From: JACKII01 sp965202745
GTDB taxonomy: Bacteria; Pseudomonadota; Alphaproteobacteria; Bin95
NCBI GenBank assembly: GCA_965202745.1
Contig: CBDBCB010000020.1
Location: forward strand, 1 to 64,000
Reading direction: 5' to 3'
DNA: 64,000 nucleotides
This document shows, one piece after another, positions 17,440 to 26,659 of this stretch. Position numbers and translations under genes: made by a program. The stretch's first letter is position 1. Each line of letters begins with the position of its first letter. A model generated the notes under the pieces. It had not been told where the DNA came from and searched no databases. It worked only from the letters and a program-made list of their open reading frames with translations.

Positions 17440-18574
17440 GAGAAAGGCTCCTAGGCATGGGCTGCGGTTTATAGAGGTCCAGCGCGTTCTGCAGGAAGAA
17501 CTTGTTGCGCCGCTCCTCGTCGATCCGCACCGGTAGGAAGTGCTCCGGGTGGTCAAAATCCCAGTGCGGATAGTCGGTCGCAAACAGCGCCTGATCCCAC
17601 CCGATCCAGTCGAACACATCCAGGATATGCGGCCAGTGCTCCGGCTCCTCCAGCGGCTGGGTGGTGGCCCAGACCTGGGTCTTTACATACTCGGACGGCT
17701 TTTTCTTCAGGTGCGGAACCTCGTCGCCCATGGAGGCCATCAACTTGTCCATGCGCCAGCAAAGCGAGGGCAGCCAGCTAAAGCCACCCTCGACCAGCAC
17801 GACCTTCAGGTCGGGCGAGCGCGCAAAGACGCCTTCCATCACCAGGCTCATGAGCAGGGATTGCTGCGCCTGGGCGTGGCCGATCATTTCCTCCAAGTAG
17901 TAGGAGGGCCAGCCACCGCCAGTAACCGGTACGCCGCCATAGCCGAAGGCGTGGATCGCCACCGGAAAACCGTTGGCCACTGCGGCTTCGAACGTCTTCC
18001 AATAGCGTTTCTGTCCATAGGGCTCCGCCGAGCGGGAGAGCAGGAACACCTGGCAGTAGTTCGGGTCCCCCGCCCGCGCCTCGATCTCCTTTACCGCAGC
18101 ATCGGTGTCTTCATACGGCACCACGACGGAGGCTTTGACCCGCGGTTCTTTCGAGGTCCACTCGGCCTTCTGCCAATCGTTGATTGCCCGGCAGAACGCA
18201 CCGCCAAACTCCAAATTCTGCATGCCCTGACCCGTGCGCAGCGGGTTGAGAGTCGCGAACTGCACGTTCAGCGGGTCCAGATGGTGCTCCCGCATGAATG
18301 CCAGCGAGGAGCCGGGCTTACCGCCGCCCGGCGGGTAGGCATCGCGGCGGGCAGCATCCGGCTGGCCCTTTGGATAGGCCGGGCCGGTAATATAGGGCTG
18401 GTGCGGGCGGGCACCATAGGTCGCCATATAGTCCTGCCAGCGCTTTTCCAGGAACGGGAACAGTTCCTTTTTCATGTCGCCGGGCACCACATGCACATCG
18501 CAGTCGGCAATGGCCAGTGCAGCCTTGGCTTGCTTTTCAGGAGCGTCGAGAATTTGAGATGTTGGAGGCGTCAT
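17315..18574 (-). CDS. Amidohydrolase family protein
   Basis: TIM-barrel metal-dependent hydrolase of the amidohydrolase-2 group (ACMSD/gamma-resorcylate decarboxylase relatives). ATG 18574. Metal-site marks: DCDVHVVP (Asp-x-His), AIHAFGYGG, and LFATDYPHWDFD late in the barrel. The real C-terminus is probably near NALDLYKPQPM; the last ~40 residues read into the Rieske gene in another frame and look non-native, so the original stop may have been lost. Its neighbour at 18586 is a paralogue, which suggests tandem duplication of a decarboxylase/hydrolase pair. Confidence 0.82.
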   Translation of the reverse strand: MTPPTSQILDAPEKQAKAALAIADCDVHVVPGDMKKELFPFLEKRWQDYMATYGARPHQPYITGPAYPKGQPDAARRDAYPPGGGKPGSSLAFMREHHLDPLNVQFATLNPLRTGQGMQNLEFGGAFCRAINDWQKAEWTSKEPRVKASVVVPYEDTDAAVKEIEARAGDPNYCQVFLLSRSAEPYGQKRYWKTFEAAVANGFPVAIHAFGYGGVPVTGGGWPSYYLEEMIGHAQAQQSLLMSLVMEGVFARSPDLKVVLVEGGFSWLPSLCWRMDKLMASMGDEVPHLKKKPSEYVKTQVWATTQPLEEPEHWPHILDVFDWIGWDQALFATDYPHWDFDHPEHFLPVRIDEERRNKFFLQNALDLYKPQPMPRSLSHGYPGRPPCAGKARRRNPGGDAAGRAQVGYRRTARDRSVQH

Positions 18575-18585
18575 GAGCAGAACTC

Positions 18586-19716
18586 CTATAGGCGCGAATA
18601 GGTGGCGCGCAGATTTTCTACCATCATCTTATGAATCAAGTCTTGGGACAAGCTTTCCGGCAGAGCGGCTTTGCCTTCGAACTGCCAGTGGGGAAAGTCT
18701 GTCGCGAACAGCAGCATCTCGTCAGAGCGCATGTGCTCGACGATTTTCTCTATGGTTGCGGCATCGCCAGGGCCGTCCAGCGGCTGGGCAGACAGGCGGA
18801 TATGATGGCGCGCGATTTCCCACGGTGGCTCTGTCACCCACGGGATTTCCGCCCGCATGCCGCGCCAGAATTTGGTGACCCGCCAGATGTGAGAAGGAAA
18901 CCAGCTAACGCCGGATTCCAGGAAAACCACCTTCAGGTCGGGGAATTTCTGGAATACGCCCTCGCAGATCAGGCTTGTGGTCATCGACTGAAAGGCGATG
19001 GATTGGGCGCAGTAATCCTCGATCAGGTGGCTCGGCCAGCCAACCGGTGTTGGCGGGTGGCGATAGCTGCTGCCGGCATGAATGCCGATGGGCAGGCCAT
19101 GCCGTTCCGCCGCCTCGTAGATCGGCCAGTAGTAGCGGCGGCCAAGCGGCATCTCGCCCATCACTGGGATCAGCACCTGCACAAAGCGCGGGTCACCTGC
19201 CCAGAACTCAATCTCCTCAATGGAATACTCCACCGACTGGATGGGCAGCACGATGGAGGCGCGCAGACGCGGTTCCTTGTCGAGCCATTCCCTGGCCATC
19301 CATGTATTTACGGCGCGGGCAAAGGCCCTGGCCATGTCCTCACTGAACAGCAGATGAACGCCGTAGATGCAGTTGGCAATGGCAGCGGAAAGTCCGAAGC
19401 CATCCAGCGCTTCGGCTTGAAGTTGCTCCAGGCTGGCACCGGGCTTCTCGCCTGGAATGCGCCAATCGGGGCGGCAAGTGAGTGGGGCCGTCGGCGGATA
19501 GCCGATGGACTCCAAATCATGCACACCACGCTGCTGTACTGTGTCTGCCCATTGAGGCTCCAGATACGGCAGCAAGGCATTATTGCCCGGCACGCCGGGA
19601 TGGATGTCACAGCAGATTCCGCCGGGGGGCAGAGAGGGTGGCTTTTCGGCGACGGGTTGATCGGCAGTAACGCTCAACGAAAGGGCGCTCCAGGAAGTTG
19701 TCTTTGGAGGCACCAT
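18586..19716 (-). CDS. Amidohydrolase family protein
   Basis: 376 residues, intact, paralogous to the next gene (11-bp gap, same strand). It shares the order CDIHPGVPG, GIHAGSSYRHPPTP, CEGVFQKFPDLKVVFLESG, WFPSHIWRVTKFWRG and LLFATDFPHWQFEG with the sister protein. The Asp-x-His near residue 37 and His in GIHAG are the likely metal ligands. Probably a hydrolase or decarboxylase of aromatic or cyclic compounds; the two may form a heteromer or act in turn (inference). Confidence 0.87.
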   Translation of the reverse strand: MVPPKTTSWSALSLSVTADQPVAEKPPSLPPGGICCDIHPGVPGNNALLPYLEPQWADTVQQRGVHDLESIGYPPTAPLTCRPDWRIPGEKPGASLEQLQAEALDGFGLSAAIANCIYGVHLLFSEDMARAFARAVNTWMAREWLDKEPRLRASIVLPIQSVEYSIEEIEFWAGDPRFVQVLIPVMGEMPLGRRYYWPIYEAAERHGLPIGIHAGSSYRHPPTPVGWPSHLIEDYCAQSIAFQSMTTSLICEGVFQKFPDLKVVFLESGVSWFPSHIWRVTKFWRGMRAEIPWVTEPPWEIARHHIRLSAQPLDGPGDAATIEKIVEHMRSDEMLLFATDFPHWQFEGKAALPESLSQDLIHKMMVENLRATYSRL

Positions 19717-19838
19717 ATCGGTAGGCGCGCGTTCCTTAAACCCTCGTCGGATTCCAAGACGGCTTGAGGCATAGCCCTCGGCCAGCGCCTCTGATACTTC
19801 TGGCGCTAATAGACGCGCTTAAGATCAGAGGAACACCC

Positions 19839-20912
19839 ATGGATTTCGGTATTGCGCTCGCCACCACGGCGGATTGTTGGAAGACGGCAAAGCGGGCGGA
19901 GGAGTTGGGCTTCTCGCACGCCTGGTTCTATGACACGCAGATGCTGAGCGCCGATTGCTTCGTCGCCATGGGTGCGGCAGCAGTCAACACGAGCAAGATC
20001 CGCCTAGGCACCGGCGTTCTGATCCCCTCGAACCGCATTCCGGCCGTCACTGCCAATGCCTTTGCCACCCTGAACCAGCTTGCGCCCGGCCGCATCGATT
20101 TTGGCGTTGGCACCGGCTTTACAGGCCGCCGCGCCATGGGCGTCGGCGCGATGAAGATGGCAGACATGGAAGAGTATATCCGCGTCGTCTATGGCCTGCT
20201 GGCGGGGGAGAAGGTCGAGACCCAGTTCGAGGGCAAGCCCGCCCACATTAAGTTCCTGAACCCGGAAGCCGGCGCAATCAACACAGTCGACCCGATCCGC
20301 CTGACAGTCTCCGCCTTTGGCCCCAGAGGCCGCCGCCTGACCGCTGATCTGAAGGCGGATTGGATGACCTTTTCCAACGGACCGGAAGCCGCCAACGCCC
20401 AACTCGCCGACATGCAGGCGTCGTGGGCAGAGGCAGGGAATGCCGCCGACGACCTCTATTCCGTGCATTTCGGCCTCGGCTGCGTGCTGGAGGAAGGTGA
20501 GCCTGCCGACTCTGACCAAGCCATTACCCAGGCAGGCCCGCGTGCCATGGTGCAATTGCACCGCGCCGTCGATGAGGCCGTCATGGGCCTGCACAATACT
20601 CAGAAGCTGCCCGACGGGCTGGCCGCCCTGCGGGAGCGATATGTTCAAGCCGCCGCCCGCTTTCAGCCGGATGAGCCCGACCGCTATCTGGTCAATCACC
20701 GTGGCCACCTGATGTTTGTCCGGCCGGAGGAGCGCTCGTTCGTTACTGCTGACCTGATCAAATACACCTCCTTCACCGGAACGGAGGCAGAAATCAAAGA
20801 CGAGGTCGCCCAGATGCGCGATGCGGGCTACAGCCAGTTCACCATCCAGCTTATCCCTGGCGCGGAAGACGCGTTGGAAGACTGGGCGCGGATTAAAGCC
20901 GCCTTCGCGTAA
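19839..20912 (+). CDS. LLM class flavin-dependent oxidoreductase
   Basis: 357-residue luciferase-like monooxygenase or F420 oxidoreductase. ATG 19839 follows AGAGGAACACCC; the upstream open frame is not native. Motifs: FGIALATTADCWKTAKRAEELG, IRLGTGVLIPSNR, RIDFGVGTGFTGRRAMG and LTVSAFGPRGRRL. It is divergent from the amidohydrolases and 26 bp upstream of a broken enoyl-CoA hydratase. Confidence 0.87.
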   Translation: MDFGIALATTADCWKTAKRAEELGFSHAWFYDTQMLSADCFVAMGAAAVNTSKIRLGTGVLIPSNRIPAVTANAFATLNQLAPGRIDFGVGTGFTGRRAMGVGAMKMADMEEYIRVVYGLLAGEKVETQFEGKPAHIKFLNPEAGAINTVDPIRLTVSAFGPRGRRLTADLKADWMTFSNGPEAANAQLADMQASWAEAGNAADDLYSVHFGLGCVLEEGEPADSDQAITQAGPRAMVQLHRAVDEAVMGLHNTQKLPDGLAALRERYVQAAARFQPDEPDRYLVNHRGHLMFVRPEERSFVTADLIKYTSFTGTEAEIKDEVAQMRDAGYSQFTIQLIPGAEDALEDWARIKAAFA

Positions 20913-20938
20913 CGCTCCATCGCTTCAGGAAAAGCCAA

Positions 20939-21639
20939 ATGACCGATTCCGTCACTGTCGAAGTGTGCGCCGACGCCACTATCGTGACCCTGTCCCGCCC
21001 CGATAAAGCGAACGCCCTTTCTGGTGAGATGTTGGACAGCATCCGCGACGCCATCCACGCCGCCACCGCAAGCGGCGCGCGGGCGGTCGTGCTGCGTGGC
21101 GAGGGGCGGCATTTCTGCGCCAGGTTCGACTTCGGCAACTTTGACAGCCTGACCGATGGCGATCTGGCCCTGCGCTTCCTGCAAGTGGAGGAAATGCTAC
21201 AGACGGTCTACTACGCGCCTATGCCCGTGCTGGCGTTGGTGCAAGGCCGGGTGGTCGGTGCGGGCACCGACCACCCGGCACGCGCTTTCAGATGCCGGGA
21301 CCGCGCTTTGGCGTGGTGCTGGGCACCAGACAGCTCGCCTACCGCATTGGGCCGATAGCCGCGCGCCAGATTCAGATCGAAAACCGGCCGGTTGAGGTAG
21401 ACGAGGCCCTGGCGCTCAACCTTGTCGACGCCGTGGCAGACACAGAAGGTTGGGATGCTCTGAGCCGGAATTTCGCCGCCAACTAAAGCGTATTGGAGCA
21501 GGGCGTTACGGCTGCCCTGGCGGATGTTACCCACCCGGACACGCGCGATGCGGACATGGCGGCGCTCGCCCGATCCGTTGCCATCCCAGGCATCAAGGAT
21601 CGCATCGCCGCCTTTAGAGCCGCCAGCGTCCGGAAGTAA
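20939..21639 (+). pseudogene. Enoyl-CoA hydratase/isomerase, rearranged
   Basis: Crotonase-fold gene beginning MTDSVTVEVCADATIVTLSR with the AVVLRGEGRHFCARFDFG loop. At 21247-21278 the part that should encode the second oxyanion-hole segment is replaced by a perfect 14-bp inverted repeat, and the frame shifts; native sequence resumes at PGTRFQMPGPRFGVVLGTRQ. A TAA at 21484-21486 follows NFAAN, and the frame continues to TAA at 21637. Catalytic residues in the deleted block are gone. Also, the usual FSAGxD loop reads FCARFD. Confidence 0.8.
21247..21278. repeat. Perfect 14-bp inverted repeat at gene lesion
   Basis: Arms ccgggtggtcggtg (21247-21260) and caccgaccacccgg (21265-21278) flank a 4-base loop cggg. 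The repeat coincides with the frameshift and deletion in the enoyl-CoA hydratase gene, as expected from replication template switching. Confidence 0.9.
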
Positions 21640-21658
21640 AGGCGCAGCCTGCCCCCGC

Positions 21659-22380
21659 TCAGCCGAAGCCTTTCATCACCAGCATGCTGTCGCGCGCCAA
21701 TCCATGCGCCTGATCCAACGACAGGTCAGCAGAGCGGCGGATCATCCGCTTGGTCATCCAAAGCGCATCATGGTTGAAACCGGCCAGCGTCTCGGCCATG
21801 GCCAACTCGGTATCGGCACCGCCGCATCGGGCACAACGCGATTGACCAGACCAATCTCCGCCGCCCGCGCGGCCGACACGTTCTCGCAGAGCAACAGCAG
21901 TTCTGATGCCCATTTACGGCCGATCTGGGCAACCAAAGTCGGTGAAACTGCGGTCGCTGCCAGGCCGCGTTTGACCTCCGGATAGCCAAGGACGGCGCTT
22001 TCACCGACAATGACAATGTCCGATGCCATGACCAACGCACAGTCGCCGCCAAGCGCATAGCCGGTCACCGCGGCAATGACGGGCTTATCGATGCCCATGA
22101 TCGCATCATAGAGCGCCGTGGACCCGCCCGACGCCTGGATGTTCCCCCGTTAGCTGCGGTCCGCGTGGGTTTGCGCCTCTTTCATATCCGCACCGGCTGA
22201 AAAAGCGCGCTCACAGCCAGTCAGCACGACCGCGGCGACGCTGTCGTCGGCATCTGCTACCGCGAGTGCGCCTTTCAGCTCCGCAGACAACGCGCCATTG
22301 ATGGCGTTCAACTGCTTGGGCCGGTTCAGGGTCAACAGGCGGACGGCGCCGCGGTCTTCGGCCAGTACAGTATCGCTCAT
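21659..22380 (-). pseudogene. Enoyl-CoA hydratase, stop plus frameshift
   Basis: Crotonase-fold gene from ATG 22380 (MSDTVLAEDRGAVRLLTLNR). TAA at 22150-22152 interrupts THADRS-RGNIQASG in frame. The hydratase blocks AFSAGADMKE and IAAVTGYALGGDCALVMASD are intact. Near 21830 the frame shifts, and the C-terminus continues as ELAMAETLAGFNHDALWMTK to TGA at 21659. It is convergent with the enoyl-CoA hydratase relic at 20939, so two neighbouring crotonase genes are both broken. Confidence 0.8.
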
Positions 22381-22539
22381 GTTTGCTTACCTCGGGCGGG
22401 CGGGTTGGTTTGTTTTGCTCAGCATATGCCTGTGTTTCATGCCATGCCAAGCGCAACGCCGCCACCACCATTGCCGGAGCACCGCCAGTATCTCGACCTT
22501 CGCACTCCATCCGCTGGAATTCATGGTAGCCTCCCCCGT

Positions 22540-23430
22540 ATGCCCCTGTTCGATCGCCTCATCATGGCCGACTGGTCTGCGGCCAGCGCGCCGGGTCCGA
22601 AGAAGCCGCACAAAGACCGCTGCTGGGTGGGCAAGCTGGATGTTGGCAGCGGTCAACCTCTCCTCACCTACTGCCGGACCCGTGCTGCCGCGCGAGCGGT
22701 CATCGAGCAATGGACCGCCGACCCCCCGCCGGGCGGCAAGGTCCTGATCGGCTTTGACTTCCCCTTTGGCTACCCGGCAGGCTCCGGCCTGTCCGGCGGA
22801 CGCGCCCTTTCCGAACTCTATGGCGCACACTTGCAGGAAGAGGCCAACGACAGGAACAACCGCTTTGAACTCGCGGGCCGCCTGAACCACAACCTGTCGC
22901 CGTGCACAGATGACCCATTCTGGGGCCATCCCCCTGGCCGGGAATATCGGGGCCTGAGACCAACCCGGCCCAGCCCCTGGCCGGATACAATCCCGGAATA
23001 CCGCATTGCCGACCACGCCCTTCGCCACCGGGGCATCCAGACCGTCTGGAAGCTGGCTTACCCGGCCTCGGTCGGTAGCCAGGTGATGACCGGCATGGCG
23101 ACCATTCACCGCCTGCTGCAACGCCCGGCCTTTGCCGCCGCCGCCATCTGGCCGTTTGAAACCCAATGGGAAAAGGCTCTGGCACCCGTCACCATTGCAG
23201 AGATTTGGCCGAACCTCTTCTACAGCGCCTGGAAGGAGCACCCTGTTGCCGCCCGGCATGATATCCGGGATGCGCAGCAGATCGCCGCCACGTTGCTGGC
23301 GCTGGCCGATGCCGACCGCAATGGCCGAATCGCTGCGATGCTGGCCGCGCCTGGGGATCGTTCTGGGGATGAATTGGCCATCATAGAGCAGCAGGAAGGC
23401 TGGATTGTCGCCGCTGCGGCGGCTAGCTAA
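22540..23430 (+). CDS. Uncharacterised protein (DUF429-like; often labelled CbiG in alphaproteobacteria)
   Basis: 296 residues starting ATG 22540 (MPLFDRLIMADWSAAS). The ADWS motif and VLIGFDFPFGYPAG resemble the RNase-H-like fold of DUF429-type proteins; relatives in alphaproteobacteria are commonly, and probably wrongly, labelled cobalamin or molybdopterin biosynthesis. Further conserved blocks: IPEYRIADHALR and RHDIRDAQQIAATL. Upstream in-frame residues are low-complexity and not native. Function not established. Confidence 0.6.
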   Translation: MPLFDRLIMADWSAASAPGPKKPHKDRCWVGKLDVGSGQPLLTYCRTRAAARAVIEQWTADPPPGGKVLIGFDFPFGYPAGSGLSGGRALSELYGAHLQEEANDRNNRFELAGRLNHNLSPCTDDPFWGHPPGREYRGLRPTRPSPWPDTIPEYRIADHALRHRGIQTVWKLAYPASVGSQVMTGMATIHRLLQRPAFAAAAIWPFETQWEKALAPVTIAEIWPNLFYSAWKEHPVAARHDIRDAQQIAATLLALADADRNGRIAAMLAAPGDRSGDELAIIEQQEGWIVAAAAAS

Positions 23431-23536
23431 TTGCGGCGCGGGCAGTGGGTTCGGTATCGTCCGACGCTCGCAAAGACAATCTACCCTCACCGACACTTTA
23501 TCGATGCCGGACGGCATTCAAGTGGAAGCAACAATC

Positions 23537-23812
23537 ATGACGGATGTAGGCGGTATCACAGCCGGGCAATTGCGCAGCTATATTGAGCGTGTCGAGCGCC
23601 TTGAAGAAGAAAAGGCCGAAATCACCGCGACCGTGCGCGAGGTCTTTGCCGAGGCCAAGGCCAACGGCTTCGACACCAAAGTTATGCGCCAGGTTATCAA
23701 GCTGCGCAAAATGGAGCCCCAAGACAGGGCGGAGCAGGAAAGCCTGCTGAACCTCTATCTGCGCGCGCTCGGCATGGCACCCGACTTTGAGCCGGCTGAG
23801 CCCGGTGCGTGA
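23537..23812 (+). CDS. gapR: GapR family DNA-binding protein (DUF2312)
   Basis: 91-residue DUF2312 protein. The family signature is clear: ITAGQLRSYIERVERLEEEK, then EAKANGFDTKVMRQVIKLRK. The Caulobacter homologue GapR binds overtwisted AT-rich DNA ahead of replication forks and helps topoisomerases; the family is nearly confined to Alphaproteobacteria, which supports the taxonomic call. ATG 23537 follows GGAAGCAACAATC. Its TGA overlaps the GTG of the downstream penicillin-binding protein by 4 bp. Confidence 0.9.
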   Translation: MTDVGGITAGQLRSYIERVERLEEEKAEITATVREVFAEAKANGFDTKVMRQVIKLRKMEPQDRAEQESLLNLYLRALGMAPDFEPAEPGA

Positions 23813-25731
23813 CGAAAAAGTGGCGCCCCGCTCCCTCCATTGAAATGCCGGACGGCAGGCCGCCGCCGCGCAAGCGGGGCTGGTTTGCCAAGGCCATCCG
23901 CTGGTCTTTCCGATGGTCCGTCATTTGCGGTATCTGGATCGCTGCCGCAGGCGTGATCGCGCTCGCCTGGTTTGCCTATGACCTGCCGGACGTGGAAGAC
24001 GCCACCCGTCTGCCACGCCAGCCCAGCCTGACCCTGGAAGCTGCCGATGGCACCTTCCTGACTGCTGTGGGCGATCTTTATGGGGAGCCAGTTCGGCTTG
24101 ACCGCTTGCCGAAGCACATGCCCCAGGCCGTTACGGCGATTGAGGACCGGCGCTTCTGGGACCATTGGGGCGTCGATCTGCTGGGCATCGCCCGCGCCAT
24201 CTACGTCAATCTGGCGGAGGGGCAGGTCCGCCAAGGCGGCAGCACGCTGACCCAGCAAATTGCCAAGAACCTTTTCCTCAGCCACGAGCGCTCCTATCGC
24301 CGCAAAATCCAGGAATTGCTGCTGGCCTTCTGGCTGGAATACCGCTTTTCCAAGACGGAAATTCTGGAGACGTATCTGAACCGGGTCTACTTCGGCGCGG
24401 GAGCTTATGGCCTGGATGCCGCCGCCCGCCGCTATTTCGGCAAAAGCGCCTATGAGGTAACCCTGTGGGAAGCAGCACTGCTGGCCGGGCTGCTGAAATC
24501 GCCCTCTAGCCTCTCGCCCACCAACGACCCGGAAGCCGCAGCTTCCCGCGCCGTGCTGGTGCTGGGAACCATGGTGGAGGCCGGTTACATCGACAACGGC
24601 CGCGCCCAGCGCGCCATGATCGAAGCCGTGCCGGAGCCGCCCGCACGCTCCGGCCACGCTATCGGCGGCCGCTACTTTGCAGATTGGGTCATCGACCGGG
24701 CACAGGAACACCTCTCCACCATCGACCGCGACTTGCTGATCCGCACCACCTTGGACCGCGAACTGCAGGACTATGCCGACGGCCTGGTGAAACTGCGCCT
24801 GCAACTCCGCCCCAGCGGCACCAAGGGCTGGCCCACGCAGGCCGCCCTCGTTTCCATGAGCCCGGACGGCGCGGTACGCGCCATGGTTGGCGGCAAGGAA
24901 TACGCCGAAAGCCAGTTTAACCGCGCGACTCAAGCCAAACGCCAGCCAGGCTCCGTATTCAAGCTGTTCACCTTTCTGGCGGCGCTGGAAGCAGGCTTCA
25001 ACGAAGACACCCATCTGACCGACGCGCCCATCCGCCAGGGCAAGTATCGCCCCGGCAATTATGAAAACCGCTACTACGGCGACGTCACCCTGACCACCGC
25101 GCTCGCCAAGTCCCTGAACAGCGTTACCGTGCGGCTGGCGGACCGTGTCGGTTATGACAAGACCCGTGAGATGGCCAGGCGTCTGGGAATCGGGCCTCCA
25201 CTGACAGAGCATGCGAGCGTGGTTCTGGGCACCAGTGAAAGCCGCCTGATCGAACTGACCGGGGCCTACGCCGCGCTGCCGAACGGCGGACGCCTTGCCA
25301 AGCCCTATGGCATTATCGAAATCCGCGACCGGGAGGGCAACGTGCTCTACCCGCCTTTGGGCAAGGCCCAACCGCCCGGCCGCCTCGTCCTGGCAGCACC
25401 CATCGTCGAGGCCACTAACCGTATGCTCGCCAAAACCATAATTGAGGGCACCGGCAAACAGGCTACCATTGGCATCTCCGCAGCAGGCAAGACCGGCACC
25501 ACCCAGAGCTACCGCGACGCCTGGTTCATCGGCTACACCGGCGATCTGGTGACCGGTGTTTGGACCGGCAACGACAATGCCAAGCCAGCGGAAGGCATCA
25601 CCGGTGGCCTGCTGCCCGCCCAAATCTGGGGTGCTTTCATGCGCCATGCGTATAAGGGCCGGCGGGCCAAGCCGCTTGCGGGCATCCCGGTAGCCCCTCT
25701 ACCATTGCCAGCCAAAGCTTCCCAAAACTAA
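23809..25731 (+). CDS. Penicillin-binding protein 1A-type bifunctional peptidoglycan synthase
   Basis: 640-residue class A PBP. One membrane segment lies at about residues 35-57. Glycosyltransferase-51 motifs are AIEDRRFWDHWGVD (catalytic Glu112), QGGSTLTQQIAKNL (143-155) and RYFGKSAYEVTLWEAALLAG. The transpeptidase has PGSVFK (Ser near 382), KSLNS, and KTGTTQSYRD near 560. It polymerises and cross-links peptidoglycan outside the inner membrane. GTG start overlaps gapR (GTGA). Essential-type gene, intact. Confidence 0.93.
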   Translation: MTKKWRPAPSIEMPDGRPPPRKRGWFAKAIRWSFRWSVICGIWIAAAGVIALAWFAYDLPDVEDATRLPRQPSLTLEAADGTFLTAVGDLYGEPVRLDRLPKHMPQAVTAIEDRRFWDHWGVDLLGIARAIYVNLAEGQVRQGGSTLTQQIAKNLFLSHERSYRRKIQELLLAFWLEYRFSKTEILETYLNRVYFGAGAYGLDAAARRYFGKSAYEVTLWEAALLAGLLKSPSSLSPTNDPEAAASRAVLVLGTMVEAGYIDNGRAQRAMIEAVPEPPARSGHAIGGRYFADWVIDRAQEHLSTIDRDLLIRTTLDRELQDYADGLVKLRLQLRPSGTKGWPTQAALVSMSPDGAVRAMVGGKEYAESQFNRATQAKRQPGSVFKLFTFLAALEAGFNEDTHLTDAPIRQGKYRPGNYENRYYGDVTLTTALAKSLNSVTVRLADRVGYDKTREMARRLGIGPPLTEHASVVLGTSESRLIELTGAYAALPNGGRLAKPYGIIEIRDREGNVLYPPLGKAQPPGRLVLAAPIVEATNRMLAKTIIEGTGKQATIGISAAGKTGTTQSYRDAWFIGYTGDLVTGVWTGNDNAKPAEGITGGLLPAQIWGAFMRHAYKGRRAKPLAGIPVAPLPLPAKASQN

Positions 25732-25747
25732 GTCAGGGACTAACGCC

Positions 25748-26635
25748 GTGGGCCTCGCCATTGTTTTTCTGCTCATCCTGGGCTCGATTTGGGGTGTATC
25801 CACCACAACGCAAAAGCTGGCGTTGGAGGCTTATCCGCCGCTGTCGGTGATGTTCTGGTACGCGCTGATCGCGTTCCTGTTGCTCGCGTTTATCTCTGCC
25901 ATTCGCGGGAAACTGCCGCCCATCGACTGGCGTCATGTCGGCTATTATCTGGCAAGCGGCCTGTTTGGCTTTGCGATCCCTGGCATCAACAATCTGATCG
26001 TGCTGGCCCACATACCGGCTGGCGTCATGAGCACCGTGATAGCGACGGCCCCGGTCTTCACCTACGCCATCGCACTGGCAGCGCGGCAAGAGCGTTTCGT
26101 TCCCATGCGGGCCGCCGGTGTCGGCCTGGGCCTGGTCGGCGTTCTTTGCATCATCCTGCCAAGGTCGGGTCTGCCCGATGCCAGCATGGCGCCTTGGTTA
26201 GCGCTGGGCCTGCTGACGCCGTTTCTCTACGGTGTGACAGCTGTCGTGATCAGCCGCTACATGCCCCGGGAAACGGATGCGCCCACGCTTGCAACCGGCT
26301 TCGTCGGCATGGCAACAGCGGGCTTTTTTATCGCTCTTTTGTTCATGGGCGATCTGACACCGCCCTGGCCGCCGGTCTGGCCCGCAACGCACATGATACT
26401 CTGGCTCGGCGTGACTGCCAGCATCGCCTACGTGCTGTATTTCCAGATTATCCGGCTCGCCGGACCGGTGTATCTCAGCCAGGTCGGTTATCTGGTTGTG
26501 GTGATCGGCGTCGTCACGGGCATGCTGGTCTTCGGCGAGCGGCATTCGCTTTGGGTATGGGGTGGCATAGTGTTGATGGTCGGCGGCCTGATACTGGTTA
26601 ACGTGGGTCAACGGCTGGCCGTCGCCAAAAAATAA
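25748..26635 (+). CDS. EamA/DMT family transporter
   Basis: 295-residue membrane protein with about ten hydrophobic segments in two EamA repeats (first around IVFLLILGSIWGVSTTTQKLAL, second around PWLALGLLTPFLYGVTAVVI). This drug/metabolite transporter family exports amino acids or metabolites. The GTG at 25748 lies 14 bp after the PBP stop, so co-transcription is likely. Substrate unknown. Confidence 0.88.
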   Translation: MGLAIVFLLILGSIWGVSTTTQKLALEAYPPLSVMFWYALIAFLLLAFISAIRGKLPPIDWRHVGYYLASGLFGFAIPGINNLIVLAHIPAGVMSTVIATAPVFTYAIALAARQERFVPMRAAGVGLGLVGVLCIILPRSGLPDASMAPWLALGLLTPFLYGVTAVVISRYMPRETDAPTLATGFVGMATAGFFIALLFMGDLTPPWPPVWPATHMILWLGVTASIAYVLYFQIIRLAGPVYLSQVGYLVVVIGVVTGMLVFGERHSLWVWGGIVLMVGGLILVNVGQRLAVAKK

Positions 26636-26659
26636 TCTTCACATGAGGAATGCGCACCA

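Noticed and set aside
23755..25647. 630-codon minus-strand ORF opposite the PBP gene
   Set aside because: Shadow of the PBP coding sequence; the plus strand has all GT51 and transpeptidase motifs.
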